Positions 1 to 5,772 are shown, counted from the stretch's first letter. The stretch is DNA of 8,937 nucleotides from Planctomycetaceae bacterium (GCA_031283825.1 JAITAZ010000449.1:1-8937), one strand, 5' to 3'. Notes: generated by a model not told the origin, from the letters alone. Numbers and translations are program-made.

Positions 1-29
1 TCTTGATTGCCATCTTAATGAATTTTTGT

Positions 30-62
30 AATTATTCAGCAGAAAATTACAACTGAATAATT
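30..62. repeat. Small perfect inverted repeat with AATTATTCAG arms
   Basis: A 10-bp arm AATTATTCAG (30-39) is followed by a 13-base loop and its exact complement CTGAATAATT (53-62). The left arm is preceded by TTGT, so it reads TTGTAATTATTCAG. That matches the terminal motif of the other small inverted repeats in this window. It lies outside any gene and is either a small hairpin element or the edge of a larger element cut off by the window start. Confidence 0.55.
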
Positions 63-130
63 CAAATAATGTAAATATTCGGTCATAAAATTTTAAGCGT
101 TTTTTTAAGGGAAATTAAAGACTCAAAAGA

Positions 131-193
131 TGTAACTATTCGCGGTTTTAAAATTCCCATAATTCTGAATTTTAAAAACCGTGAACGGTTACA
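131..193. repeat. 63-bp hairpin element with TGTAAC...GTTACA ends
   Basis: The left arm at 131-155 (starting TGTAACTATTCGCGG) pairs with the right arm at 168-193 (ending GTGAACGGTTACA). About 22 of 25 positions are complementary, with one bulged A, and two of the three exceptions could form G-U pairs in RNA. The inner 13 pairs around CGGTTTTAAAATT are perfect apart from the bulge. It lies 24 bases beyond the stop of the ketoacyl synthase gene and could fold in its transcript. No T-run follows on the minus strand, so it is not a classic terminator. It shares its end motif with elements at 1378-1482, 3917-4020 and 8006-8079. Confidence 0.6.
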
Positions 194-216
194 AATTATT
201 TTTAAACTACGAACAG

Positions 217-1275
217 TTAAAATTCTACCAATTCAGGACAAATAATGGAATCGGTTGTAAAATGACATCCGCATAAATTAAGTCCCGTTCCAAACGAACA
301 CGCAATACTACTCAATCTTTTTTTAGCGTAATTTTCACGGCATTGCGTAACAATTGTCAGCGGAATCGACGCACAACTCGTGTTGCCGAAATTCTGCAAA
401 CTATACGGAACTTTCGCCGGATCAATTTTTAACTTCTTGCGAATTTTTTCATTCATGTAAAGATTCGCTTGATGAAATAAATAAAAATCAACGTCATTAT
501 CGCCGATTCCAAAATGCTCCATCAACCTTATCACCCCAGCATGAACCCTCGATAAACCAAACGCGAAAACTTCCATCCCGTCAAGTTTACAATCGATTTT
601 CCTCCGCACAACATTAGGCGCGTACTCGATTTCTTTCAACGAATCTACAGTAACCGGATTCCGATAGCCTCCGTCTTCGATAAAAATTGCCTGAAATTTT
701 TTTCCGTCTGTTTCAAATAAGAATTTTATCGGCGTAGAGTTTGGTGAAAATTCAAGTGCCGTAGCCGTTCCGGCGTCTCCGAATAAAGGTCGAGTTTCTT
801 TGTCTTTCGGCGAATTAACCAACGTAGGCGAGTCGCCGGCTAAAATCAAACCGCGTCGCGCGTCCCCATTCGACATCAACGCCGACAACACATTCAACCC
901 CTGTATCCAACCCGGACAACCAGTCGGAATGTCCAAAGTATGACAGTCTTCCGATAAACCTAGCCGGTCTTGCAAAATACAAGACGTCGGCGGCAAAATG
1001 TAATCCCGCGCCGGACTGACAAATATAAGAATGTCAATCTCGCTCTTGCTCCAATTCAATTCAGAAATAAGACGCTCAGCGGCAGCTACGCAAAGATCAG
1101 ACGCCGTCTGATTCGACGACAATATCCGCTTACGACAAATCCCCGTTGACGCTATTACTTTCTCCGCCTCGCCCGCTCGCAAAAATAACGGCAGATCAAT
1201 ATTCTCCTCAATTTTCACCGGAACGCAGGCAGAAATCCCCGCTATCGAAACGTTATTTACCGTCAAAAAAGCCAT
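217..1275 (-). CDS. 3-oxoacyl-ACP synthase III (KASIII/FabH-like)
   Basis: This 352-residue protein has the thiolase fold signature of KASIII enzymes, which condense an acyl-CoA starter with malonyl-ACP in the cytoplasm. The catalytic Cys is residue 120 in DIPTGCPGW, the His is 268 in LFHQAN and the Asn is 298 in NFGNTSCAS. These match the FabH Cys-His-Asn triad. LFGDAGTATAL (164-174) and CSFGTGLNLCG (326-336) correspond to conserved core and C-terminal motifs. It is slightly longer than E. coli FabH. No acyl-carrier or other fab gene sits beside it, so it may be a stand-alone homologue working on surface polysaccharide or a special lipid rather than the housekeeping initiator; that is inference. 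The ATG has no Shine-Dalgarno site. A TATAAT lies 7 bases upstream (1283-1288, minus), which could mean a very short or absent leader. The stop codon TAA overlaps a TAACTGTTCG repeat motif. Function is confident; pathway is not. Confidence 0.9.
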   Translation of the reverse strand: MAFLTVNNVSIAGISACVPVKIEENIDLPLFLRAGEAEKVIASTGICRKRILSSNQTASDLCVAAAERLISELNWSKSEIDILIFVSPARDYILPPTSCILQDRLGLSEDCHTLDIPTGCPGWIQGLNVLSALMSNGDARRGLILAGDSPTLVNSPKDKETRPLFGDAGTATALEFSPNSTPIKFLFETDGKKFQAIFIEDGGYRNPVTVDSLKEIEYAPNVVRRKIDCKLDGMEVFAFGLSRVHAGVIRLMEHFGIGDNDVDFYLFHQANLYMNEKIRKKLKIDPAKVPYSLQNFGNTSCASIPLTIVTQCRENYAKKRLSSIACSFGTGLNLCGCHFTTDSIICPELVEF

Positions 1276-1377
1276 TACGAAAATTATAAATTAGATTAGT
1301 TTATGATTGATAATTTATGATTATTACGACAAAACCCAAAACGAAATCTCATTCGCCGTAGAGAATATAAAGAAAAT

Positions 1378-1482
1378 TTGTAATGGATAAAACAACTGTA
1401 AAAACGCAAGGCATTGCGTCTCGACGATTGTTTATTTTTTTATTAAAAAAATCTCGTACAAATCACGACTGAATTGTTACAA
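1378..1482. repeat. 105-bp repeat element with TTGTAA...GTTACAA ends (copy 1)
   Basis: The element starts TTGTAATGGATAAAACAACTG and ends GACTGAATTGTTACAA. It is homologous to the 104-bp element at 3917-4020: both contain a short hairpin with a TTGCGTCTC 3' arm, then a GATTGTTTATTTT-like T-rich stretch, then TATTAAAAAAA, then the CTGAAT(A/T)GTTACAA end. The right end touches the last base of the flgD stop codon. It contains no reading frame. It is probably a non-autonomous mobile or REP-like sequence, but no transposase is present to prove that. Confidence 0.6.
1400..1419 (-). terminator. Probable intrinsic terminator of flgD
   Basis: Read on the minus strand, ACGCAA and TTGCGT form a perfect 6-bp stem around the loop TGCC, followed directly by a run of four T. 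It lies about 64 bases beyond the flgD stop. The hairpin is part of the 105-bp repeat. In the second copy (3917-4020) the inner GCAA/TTGC pairing is kept but the T-run is not. Confidence 0.5.
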
Positions 1483-1917
1483 TTATACTCCGCTTATAGT
1501 TGTGATACTTGTTATATCTATAATAGAATTACCGACATGCAATTTTGCGATTCCGCCGCTTTCTATTGTTACTTTGTCAACTTTGCCGGTTATTTTTTCA
1601 CCAAGCGAATCGACTCCGGTAACTGTTTTTCCAATTAGACTCGACGCCGTTGTCAAAGCCTCGCCTTGCATGAGCGAATCAATTCCGGCAGATAATTTGT
1701 CATTAGACGTAATCTGACGCATCTGACTAATTTGAGAAAGCATCTCCGTGTTGCTCATTGGATCCATCGGATCTTGATTTTGCAACTCTGCAACCATCAT
1801 TTTTATAAAATCAGACGTCGTCAGATCATTCATCCGATCCGAACTTGCCGCCGAATTCGCCGCCGCCGTTGTACCGCTTGTCGAATTGTTCAATAACGCG
1901 CTATCTACTCCAGACAT
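1483..1917 (-). CDS. flgD: Flagellar hook-capping protein FlgD (short form)
   Basis: The 144-residue protein carries the conserved FlgD N-terminal region. DFIKMMVAELQNQDPMDPM (36-54) and the following NTEMLSQISQMRQITSNDKL match the family's LVAQLKNQDP...NTEL...QLAQ pattern. FlgD acts outside the cell as the scaffold that caps the growing hook during polymerisation. The C-terminal Ig-like/tudor domains of the roughly 230-residue E. coli protein are absent; after the core there is only the region SSLIGKTVTGVD...IIDITSITTISGV. Short FlgD proteins are known in other phyla, so this need not be a truncation. The N-terminus (1-30) is Ser/Thr/Ala-rich, typical of exported axial flagellar proteins. 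The start is well supported by an AAGGTG site 5 bases upstream. No other flagellar gene lies in the window. A terminator-like hairpin lies downstream. Confidence 0.9.
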   Translation of the reverse strand: MSGVDSALLNNSTSGTTAAANSAASSDRMNDLTTSDFIKMMVAELQNQDPMDPMSNTEMLSQISQMRQITSNDKLSAGIDSLMQGEALTTASSLIGKTVTGVDSLGEKITGKVDKVTIESGGIAKLHVGNSIIDITSITTISGV

Positions 1918-1922
1918 TTTTT

Positions 1923-1928
1923 CACCTT
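1923..1928 (-). promoter_or_regulatory. Ribosome binding site of flgD
   Basis: AAGGTG on the minus strand lies 5 bases before the ATG. It is notable because most genes here lack a visible Shine-Dalgarno site, and it fixes the flgD start. Confidence 0.7.
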
Positions 1929-1981
1929 ACAATCTTTTAGGGAATATTTATAAAAACCATTTTTTGTAATTTTTTGTAACT

Positions 1982-1987
1982 ATTATA
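1982..1987 (-). promoter_or_regulatory. Possible -10 box (TATAAT) upstream of flgD
   Basis: A perfect TATAAT on the minus strand lies about 65 bases before the flgD start, with TG directly in front of it. No good -35 hexamer lies 16-18 bases upstream. The site overlaps a TTGTAACTATTATACA repeat motif, so the match could be incidental. Confidence 0.2.
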
Positions 1988-2010
1988 CATTGAGTGGGAA
2001 CAAATGATTC

Positions 2011-2133
2011 TTTTTTTAATGGACAAAGGGGACGTCGTTGTTTGAAATCGGAAATTAACGACTCAAAAGAAATTGCTTTTGAGTCGTTTCACAGATTTTC
2101 AACCCAAACGTCCCCTTTGTCCCCTTAAAAAAA
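2011..2133. repeat. 123-bp palindromic element with CCCCTTTGTCC arms
   Basis: The left arm at 2011-2035 (T-run, AATGGACAAAGGGGACGT) is complementary to the right arm at 2108-2133 (ACGTCCCCTTTGTCCCCTT, A-run), with one or two mismatches and a single-base offset. In its centre is a perfect 13-bp stem, AACGACTCAAAAG (2057-2069) and its complement (2076-2088), around a 6-base loop. The intervening flanks also pair weakly (AAATC with GATTT). The whole unit is one nested hairpin and fills most of the 293-base gap between flgD and the next gene. It holds no reading frame. It shares both core motifs with the element at 4148-4295. Confidence 0.7.
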
Positions 2134-2210
2134 CTGCGGCTTAATAATTAATGAAATATTACAAAAAAATCAAATTCGCGATATTAACTTGTCTCGTTTT
2201 ATTTTTTCAA

Positions 2211-2792
2211 TCAGAGTCTAGGCAAACCCGATAACGGATCAGGTCCATAAGAACTGACCTCAAGAAACAAAAGAATCGACGCAATAATTATCGCGACCAA
2301 CGCCAAACCTAGCAATAAAGTAAAAAAATCTGGCGGGACGTCAGGTAATCGCGGTTTTACGATGGGCTGTTCTGTATCAGTATTTTCAACAGTTTCGACG
2401 CTAGGTTCGACAGCTTTAGCACCAATGTTAACGTTACTAATATTATTGTCAATATTCGCGCCGCCAAAATTGTCGTCAAGATTAACGTTTTCGAAATTGT
2501 TGCCGCCAAAATTACCGCCGCCGACATTACCGCCGCCAAAATCTAAATCTCCGCCAACATTTATATTGTCAAAATTGATATCGCCAAGATTGTCATTATC
2601 ACCTTCATTTCCGCCGTCGATATTATCTTCAACGCTGATATTATCAGTATCGTTGTCGATATGAATTTCAAAAGTACCGGTTGTATCTAAGGTATTCGTT
2701 GCGTCGTCCGAAGCCTCGTTATCGAGTGAAAACTCTTTGAGAAAATCGAAGTCGTCGGAATCTTCATTATTTTTTTCTAAATCTAATGCCAT
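2211..2792 (-). CDS. Acidic tail-anchored membrane protein with pentapeptide-like repeats
   Basis: I do not recognise this 193-residue protein. Residues 1-68 are strongly acidic (rich in Asp, Glu and Asn). Residues 69-124 show a period-5 pattern in which Asn or Asp is followed by F, V, L or I about every fifth residue, for example GGGNV, GGGNF, NFENV, NLDDN. That resembles the pentapeptide-repeat consensus A(D/N)LXX, about ten units with small slips, and might form a short beta-helix. A Pro-rich linker (around 144-155) leads to one hydrophobic helix (156-179) and a short tail ending YGPDPLSGLPRL. There is no N-terminal signal, so the acidic part is probably cytoplasmic with a C-terminal membrane anchor. 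It lies 93 bases downstream of the coiled-coil membrane protein gene on the same strand and is probably co-transcribed with it. No Shine-Dalgarno site is visible. The repeat codons make the DNA low-complexity (2421-2588), so chance composition cannot be excluded. Confidence 0.75.
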   Translation of the reverse strand: MALDLEKNNEDSDDFDFLKEFSLDNEASDDATNTLDTTGTFEIHIDNDTDNISVEDNIDGGNEGDNDNLGDINFDNINVGGDLDFGGGNVGGGNFGGNNFENVNLDDNFGGANIDNNISNVNIGAKAVEPSVETVENTDTEQPIVKPRLPDVPPDFFTLLLGLALVAIIIASILLFLEVSSYGPDPLSGLPRL

Positions 2793-2833
2793 TGTGATAT
2801 GTTTTTTTTACTATTCGGTGAAAATGTTATCTG

Positions 2834-2878
2834 CTCGCATTTGAAATATCGGTTAAAGCTTCCGAGATTCTGTGCGAG
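2834..2878. other. Intercistronic hairpin between two membrane-protein genes
   Basis: CTCGCA (2834-2839) pairs exactly with TGCGAG (2873-2878). Inside, GAAATATCGG pairs imperfectly with CCGAGATTC, leaving a small apical loop around TTAAAGCTT. It starts 7 bases beyond the stop of the coiled-coil gene, in the gap before the acidic protein gene. With no T-run it is more likely an RNA-processing or stability hairpin, or a small repeat, than a terminator. Confidence 0.45.
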
Positions 2879-2885
2879 TTGTAAA

Positions 2886-3746
2886 TTATTTTGCCGTCAA
2901 TTCATTCACGTTTATAACTTCGACACGGTCTCCGACTTGTACTGTACTACGTCGAAATTCCGGCATGATAACAGCGACCGCTTTGTCGGGTTGAAGACTA
3001 TCGATTGAAATTTTTCCGACTAACATTGCTCGACCGCTTATCATTCGTATGATGTCAAGTTGATGTCCTTTCTGCAATCCTGAATCCGACCCAATTGAAA
3101 TTTCGACCCAACCGCCCGGTCTGACTTGCGTAATCAAACCATGAACGCCTTGAGGCGGTACTCCAGAATATAATTCAGGTTGAGGCAATAAGTTATGTTT
3201 TTTCAAGACTTCGACTGCATCTTTGTAATCTTTTGCAAGTTGAATTCCAATTGCCTTGAACGACGCTAAATCCATCGCGAGACTATGAGCTTCGTCTATT
3301 TTTGCAACGAGTGTTGTGTAAAGATCAGCCCATTTCTTTTGAGCTTCGCGGAAGTCTTTACGATAGCCTTCTAACTCTGCTCGTAATTTCTCCATGTTTT
3401 GACCTGAAAGAACAACCGCTGAAATATTAACTTGTCTTTCTTGACTTAATTTATTGTTTTCGTCGGTTAATTTTTCATTTTCTTTTGTCAAGGTATTGAC
3501 TTGAGATTGAAGCGTTGCGATTGCGTTTGTTTTGCGAACGATTTCGGTGTAGAGTTTCTTTTCTGTATCGTCTCGAAGTTTAACAAACTGTTCGATTTTA
3601 AGTGTCAGTTCTGTATTATCTTTTTGCAACGCTTCGGCTTTATTTTTCCAATTTGTATGTGTTGCGTAAATTGTAATGGCAAATACCATTATCATAATAC
3701 ACATTGCAAAGATCAAAATGACGAACATTTTACCGATAATATTCAT
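2886..3746 (-). CDS. Membrane-anchored coiled-coil protein with beta-rich C-terminal domain
   Basis: The 286-residue protein has a short N-terminus and one membrane helix (about 7-28). A long Lys/Glu/Asn/Leu-rich coiled coil follows (about 33-135), with a further helical region to about 185. A Pro/Gly hinge (187-202) leads to a compact C-terminal domain (203-278). That domain has GGWVEISIGSDSGLQKGHQL, a strand-rich centre with VGKI, and ends VQVGDRVEV. I recall the GSDxGLxKGHxL...GDRVE pattern in conserved planctomycete proteins of unknown function. The order of helix, coiled coil and beta domain also resembles the cell-shape protein MreC, and the 'SGL.KG' turn resembles domains in FlgT. Neither match is strong enough for a name. 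The domain order suggests an extracytoplasmic coiled coil, but that is inferred. It is first of a likely two-gene unit with the acidic tail-anchored protein. There is no visible Shine-Dalgarno site. Confidence 0.85.
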   Translation of the reverse strand: MNIIGKMFVILIFAMCIMIMVFAITIYATHTNWKNKAEALQKDNTELTLKIEQFVKLRDDTEKKLYTEIVRKTNAIATLQSQVNTLTKENEKLTDENNKLSQERQVNISAVVLSGQNMEKLRAELEGYRKDFREAQKKWADLYTTLVAKIDEAHSLAMDLASFKAIGIQLAKDYKDAVEVLKKHNLLPQPELYSGVPPQGVHGLITQVRPGGWVEISIGSDSGLQKGHQLDIIRMISGRAMLVGKISIDSLQPDKAVAVIMPEFRRSTVQVGDRVEVINVNELTAK

Positions 3747-3796
3747 AACTCGCTTTTATTGTTAAGTTTTTACTAATTGGAATAAATCTTACACAA

Positions 3797-3900
3797 CTTG
3801 TAATACGAATTTCGACGACTCAAAAGCTACTATTCTATTTATTAAAAAGCCTGCTTTTCAAAAATAAACAGGAGACAATAATCGAAATCTAAAATACAAG
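3797..3900. repeat. 104-bp imperfect palindrome containing CGACTCAAAAG
   Basis: The ends CTTGTA (3797-3802) and TACAAG (3895-3900) are exact complements. Further in, ATTTCGA pairs with TCGAAAT, and the T/A-rich centre (TATTTATTAAAAAG against CTTTTCAAAAATAAACAGG) is loosely self-complementary. It carries one copy of the CGACTCAAAAG repeat at 3816-3826. It lies upstream of the coiled-coil gene and 16 bases from the next element. The arms are clearly imperfect, so the limits are approximate. Confidence 0.4.
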
Positions 3901-3916
3901 CAACTTAAAATTTAAA

Positions 3917-4020
3917 TTGTAACTACTTCATAACTGTAGAGCAATGTCTTGCGTCTCTATGATTGTATATTTTGTTTATTAAAAAAAGCGGCGTGAAAAA
4001 TCATGACTGAATAGTTACAA
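3917..4020. repeat. 104-bp repeat element with TTGTAAC...GTTACAA ends (copy 2)
   Basis: It begins TTGTAACTACTTCATAACTG and ends TGACTGAATAGTTACAA, giving 7-bp perfect terminal inverted repeats. It is homologous to copy 1 at 1378-1482 over its whole length, with small indels; the stretch from TTGCGTCTC through TATTAAAAAAA is nearly identical. A small GCAA-TGTC-TTGC hairpin replaces the ACGCAA-GGCA-TTGCGT hairpin of copy 1, so the stem is conserved while the loop changed. No coding sequence is seen in it. Confidence 0.6.
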
Positions 4021-4147
4021 AATATTCGCACAAAGGCGAATCGTTGTCGTTTTTATCGGCAAACTAAAAACCTTTCGATAATTTTTCCTGAAATAATCGT
4101 TACATTTTACGCAAACATTTTTTCCAATTTTATCTCCCCGATCTATT

Positions 4148-4295
4148 AACCCCAGATTCTAAACAAGAATGTCCTCAACGTCCCCTTTGTCCCTCCCAAA
4201 AAATTATCTTTGGATTTAAAAACCATATTATTTTTTTGAGAGGGACATTGGGAACAAAGGGGAATTAGTGGACGCTATAGTTTAAAATCTGGGTT
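4148..4295. repeat. 148-bp palindromic element with CCCCTTTGTCCC arms
   Basis: The outer arms AACCCCAGATTCTAAAC (4148-4164) and GTTTAAAATCTGGGTT (4280-4295) are complementary with two differences. The inner arms are ACGTCCCCTTTGTCCCTCCC plus A-run (around 4178-4203) and T-run, GAGAGGGACATTGGGAACAAAGGGG (4232-4262); they pair imperfectly. The CCCCTTTGTCCC core is shared with the element at 2011-2133. A CGACTCAAAAG repeat (4299-4309) starts just beyond the right end. There are no obvious target-site duplications. Confidence 0.6.
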
Positions 4296-4455
4296 GAGCG
4301 ACTCAAAAGATAAAACAATTTTCCGATGAAATATTATAATTTTTGCATGTTTTGTTATTTTTTTATTTCATATTCTCAAAAAAAATCACGTATAAACAGT
4401 TACCGTAAGAAATAATCTCGTTGTCAATCTGGGCGAACTTTTTCGATTATTCCGA

Positions 4456-4620
4456 TTGAAATTATTGTTCTTTATTGTTGTTGCGGTAATGCCGATTGTA
4501 ATGTTAGTTTTGATTATATCGACTAATTGTTTTTTGCAGATTGTACACTTTATGTCAAAAACTTTCAAATCACGCAAAATAAACTCCGCCCCGAATCCTG
4601 ATCCTAAAAGGACTATATAA
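4456..4620 (+). CDS. Possible small single-helix membrane protein
   Basis: This plus-strand frame is open from 4396 to the TAA at 4618-4620. From a TTG at 4456 it would encode 54 residues: a Lys-Leu start, a hydrophobic helix (about residues 3-25, with FFIVVAVMPIVMLVLII) and a basic tail ending NSAPNPDPKRTI. An in-frame ATG at 4489 would give 43 residues. No Shine-Dalgarno site precedes either start. The upstream open part (NLGELFRLFR) also looks protein-like, so a degraded or unusually started gene is possible. A weak terminator-like hairpin follows 35 bases after the stop. T-rich DNA often gives hydrophobic frames by chance, so this is tentative. Confidence 0.25.
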   Translation: MKLLFFIVVAVMPIVMLVLIISTNCFLQIVHFMSKTFKSRKINSAPNPDPKRTI

Positions 4621-4654
4621 TACGGATAATACGGCGCAGAAATATTGTAACGAA

Positions 4655-4684
4655 AATAATCAATAGATGATTATTACGTTTTTT
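4655..4684 (+). terminator. Weak terminator-like hairpin
   Basis: AATAATCA (4655-4662) and TGATTATT (4668-4675) are perfectly complementary around a 5-base loop. They are followed within four bases by a run of six T (4679-4684). The stem has a single G-C pair, so its strength is doubtful. It sits just past the possible small membrane protein and could end its transcript. Confidence 0.3.
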
Positions 4685-4754
4685 AGAGTGCAGCATTTAC
4701 AATTTTTTCCTGTTTAAAAGGGAGGAGAGCTCCTGCATCAGGTTGACCTTTCAT
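4683..4754 (-). CDS. Very short ORF, possibly a gene remnant
   Basis: The minus strand reads MKGQPDAGALLPFKQEKIVN followed by AAL and a stop (23 residues). The frame stays open well upstream, through SGQVFIINYS and back into the 5' part of the GspC-like gene on the other strand. The composition looks more protein-like than random AT-rich DNA, but I recognise no family and there is no ribosome site. It could be the degraded 3' end of a lost gene, or chance. Confidence 0.15.
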   Translation of the reverse strand: MKGQPDAGALLPFKQEKIVNAAL

Positions 4755-4781
4755 TGAGTAATTAATAATAAAAACTTGTCC

Positions 4782-4800
4782 CGAATCTAAATCTGATTCG
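4782..4800. other. Short hairpin upstream of the secretin operon
   Basis: CGAATC (4782-4787) and GATTCG (4795-4800) form a 6-bp stem around a 7-base loop, 40 bases before the start of the GspC-like gene. It could be an operator or leader structure; there is no further support. Confidence 0.25.
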
Positions 4801-4826
4801 CGCGATTTTTTGTTACAATTACTATT

Positions 4827-4832
4827 GAGGAG
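4827..4832 (+). promoter_or_regulatory. Ribosome binding site of the GspC-like gene
   Basis: GAGGAG ends 7 bases before the ATG at 4840. It decides that start over the in-frame TTG at 4810, which has no such site and would put ten extra residues before the hydrophobic segment. Confidence 0.75.
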
Positions 4833-4839
4833 TGAAACG

Positions 4840-5772
4840 ATGTTCAGAAGTCTTCAAGCCTTTTCTGTTTTTTGTACGATAATTGCCGTAAACTTTATCG
4901 TCGGCGTAAATATATTTACGATTGAAATAAACGCGTCCGAATCAGATTCGCAAAATACGCCAAATCAAGATAATTCTTTTTCGAATTCTCAATATCAAAC
5001 GTATCCCAATGACTTGAATCCTACGCCGTCTCTGACGCCGCACGTTTCGCAATATCCAAAATTAGCGCAACAAAAATTCCGATACATCAGCGCAGAACCA
5101 ACGCCAAATTCGACAAAAAATGAAATATCAGAATCGACAACCACAACAACGTCAAATCAAACTCAACCAAATATCGTTACAAAAAATCTTCCGCCGCTAG
5201 ATTCTACGCCAACTCAACAAACGTCGTCAATCGAATCGCCAAACTCCACGCAATCGTCTGACGCAACAACGTCTAATCCTGTAATGTCAAATTCTACGAC
5301 GTCGTCTAACGTTACGCCTTTATCGTCTCCGACTCCGTCTCCGCCTCCGATTCCGCCTTCGACGACTCTGATTCCTGAAGTCGGCACGAGTAATCCTTTT
5401 CAATTTAGAGAAGCAGACGGAGAAGTTGGACTCGTGCCAAGAAATATTTTGTCATTGCCGACAGGAATTCAAGTAATCGGAATAATGATTGTAAACGAAA
5501 AAAACGCAATCGCGGCAATTCGTATTCCTAAAATTAACGCAACTCCGCAACGCAACGTTTCGCCCGCTTTAATGTCCGACGTTTATTACGTTCACGAAGG
5601 CGACATAATCGAAATACCAACAAACTCGCAATCAAACCGCTCGATTCAGTCAACTCGCGGAAATGGAAATTCATCGCCTGAAATATTATTTCTTGTCGTT
5701 GAAAAAATTACCTCGCAACATGTTGAAGTCCGATCCCGCAGTAATATTGCTGACAAACATATTCTTCGATAA
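4840..5772 (+). CDS. GspC/PilP-like inner-membrane secretion protein
   Basis: From the ATG at 4840 this is a 310-residue protein. Residues 8-30 form a hydrophobic N-terminal anchor or signal. Residues 33-185 are a long linker rich in Ser, Thr, Asn, Gln and Pro. The C-terminal part (about 209-300) has the strand pattern of the GspC homology region or PilP: QVIGIMIVNEKNAIAAIRIP, then VYYVHEGDIIEI with the conserved 'V..GD.I' turn, then ILFLVVEKITSQHVEVRS. In type II secretion GspC spans the periplasm and its HR domain contacts the N0 domain of the secretin. PilP does the same for PilQ. The next gene is a secretin with an N0 domain, which fits well. The assignment rests on pattern and neighbourhood, not on strong sequence identity. 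The linker makes it long for either family. Confidence 0.65.
   Translation: MFRSLQAFSVFCTIIAVNFIVGVNIFTIEINASESDSQNTPNQDNSFSNSQYQTYPNDLNPTPSLTPHVSQYPKLAQQKFRYISAEPTPNSTKNEISESTTTTTSNQTQPNIVTKNLPPLDSTPTQQTSSIESPNSTQSSDATTSNPVMSNSTTSSNVTPLSSPTPSPPPIPPSTTLIPEVGTSNPFQFREADGEVGLVPRNILSLPTGIQVIGIMIVNEKNAIAAIRIPKINATPQRNVSPALMSDVYYVHEGDIIEIPTNSQSNRSIQSTRGNGNSSPEILFLVVEKITSQHVEVRSRSNIADKHILR

Larger units (their letters stand above)
3747..4455. other. Gene-free, repeat-dense intergenic region
   Basis: No frame here looks convincingly coding. The stretch contains three palindromic elements in a row (3797-3900, 3917-4020, 4148-4295), a CTGAAATAATCGTTACA motif (about 4089-4105) that resembles the TTGTAACTATTCAG family in reverse, and a CGACTCAAAAG repeat at 4299-4309. 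The promoter of the minus-strand coiled-coil gene should lie near its left end, but no convincing -35/-10 pair was found. Confidence 0.6.

Noticed and set aside
354..617. 87-residue plus-strand frame inside the ketoacyl synthase gene
   Set aside because: It lies entirely antisense to a gene with intact catalytic motifs and has no domain or start signal.
2357..2664. Hydrophobic or proline-rich frames on both strands within the acidic protein gene
   Set aside because: They are by-products of the repetitive Asn/Gly/Asp codons read in other frames.
2799..3008. 69-residue plus-strand frame across the gap and into the coiled-coil gene
   Set aside because: Most of it is antisense to the conserved C-terminal domain, and it has no recognisable features.
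4386..4577. 63-residue minus-strand frame with CTICKK
   Set aside because: The Asn-rich composition is typical of the complement of a T-rich hydrophobic frame. The plus-strand reading is more protein-like.
4716..4800. Possible tRNA or tmRNA because of short hairpins and a CCCGAATC stretch
   Set aside because: No cloverleaf with acceptor, anticodon and T arms of correct length can be drawn, and no CCA-adjacent acceptor stem is present.
4811..4819. TGTTACAAT as an extended -10 promoter of the secretin operon
   Set aside because: The start would fall at the ribosome site with almost no leader, and there is no -35. The string also matches the TTGTAAC repeat family in reverse.
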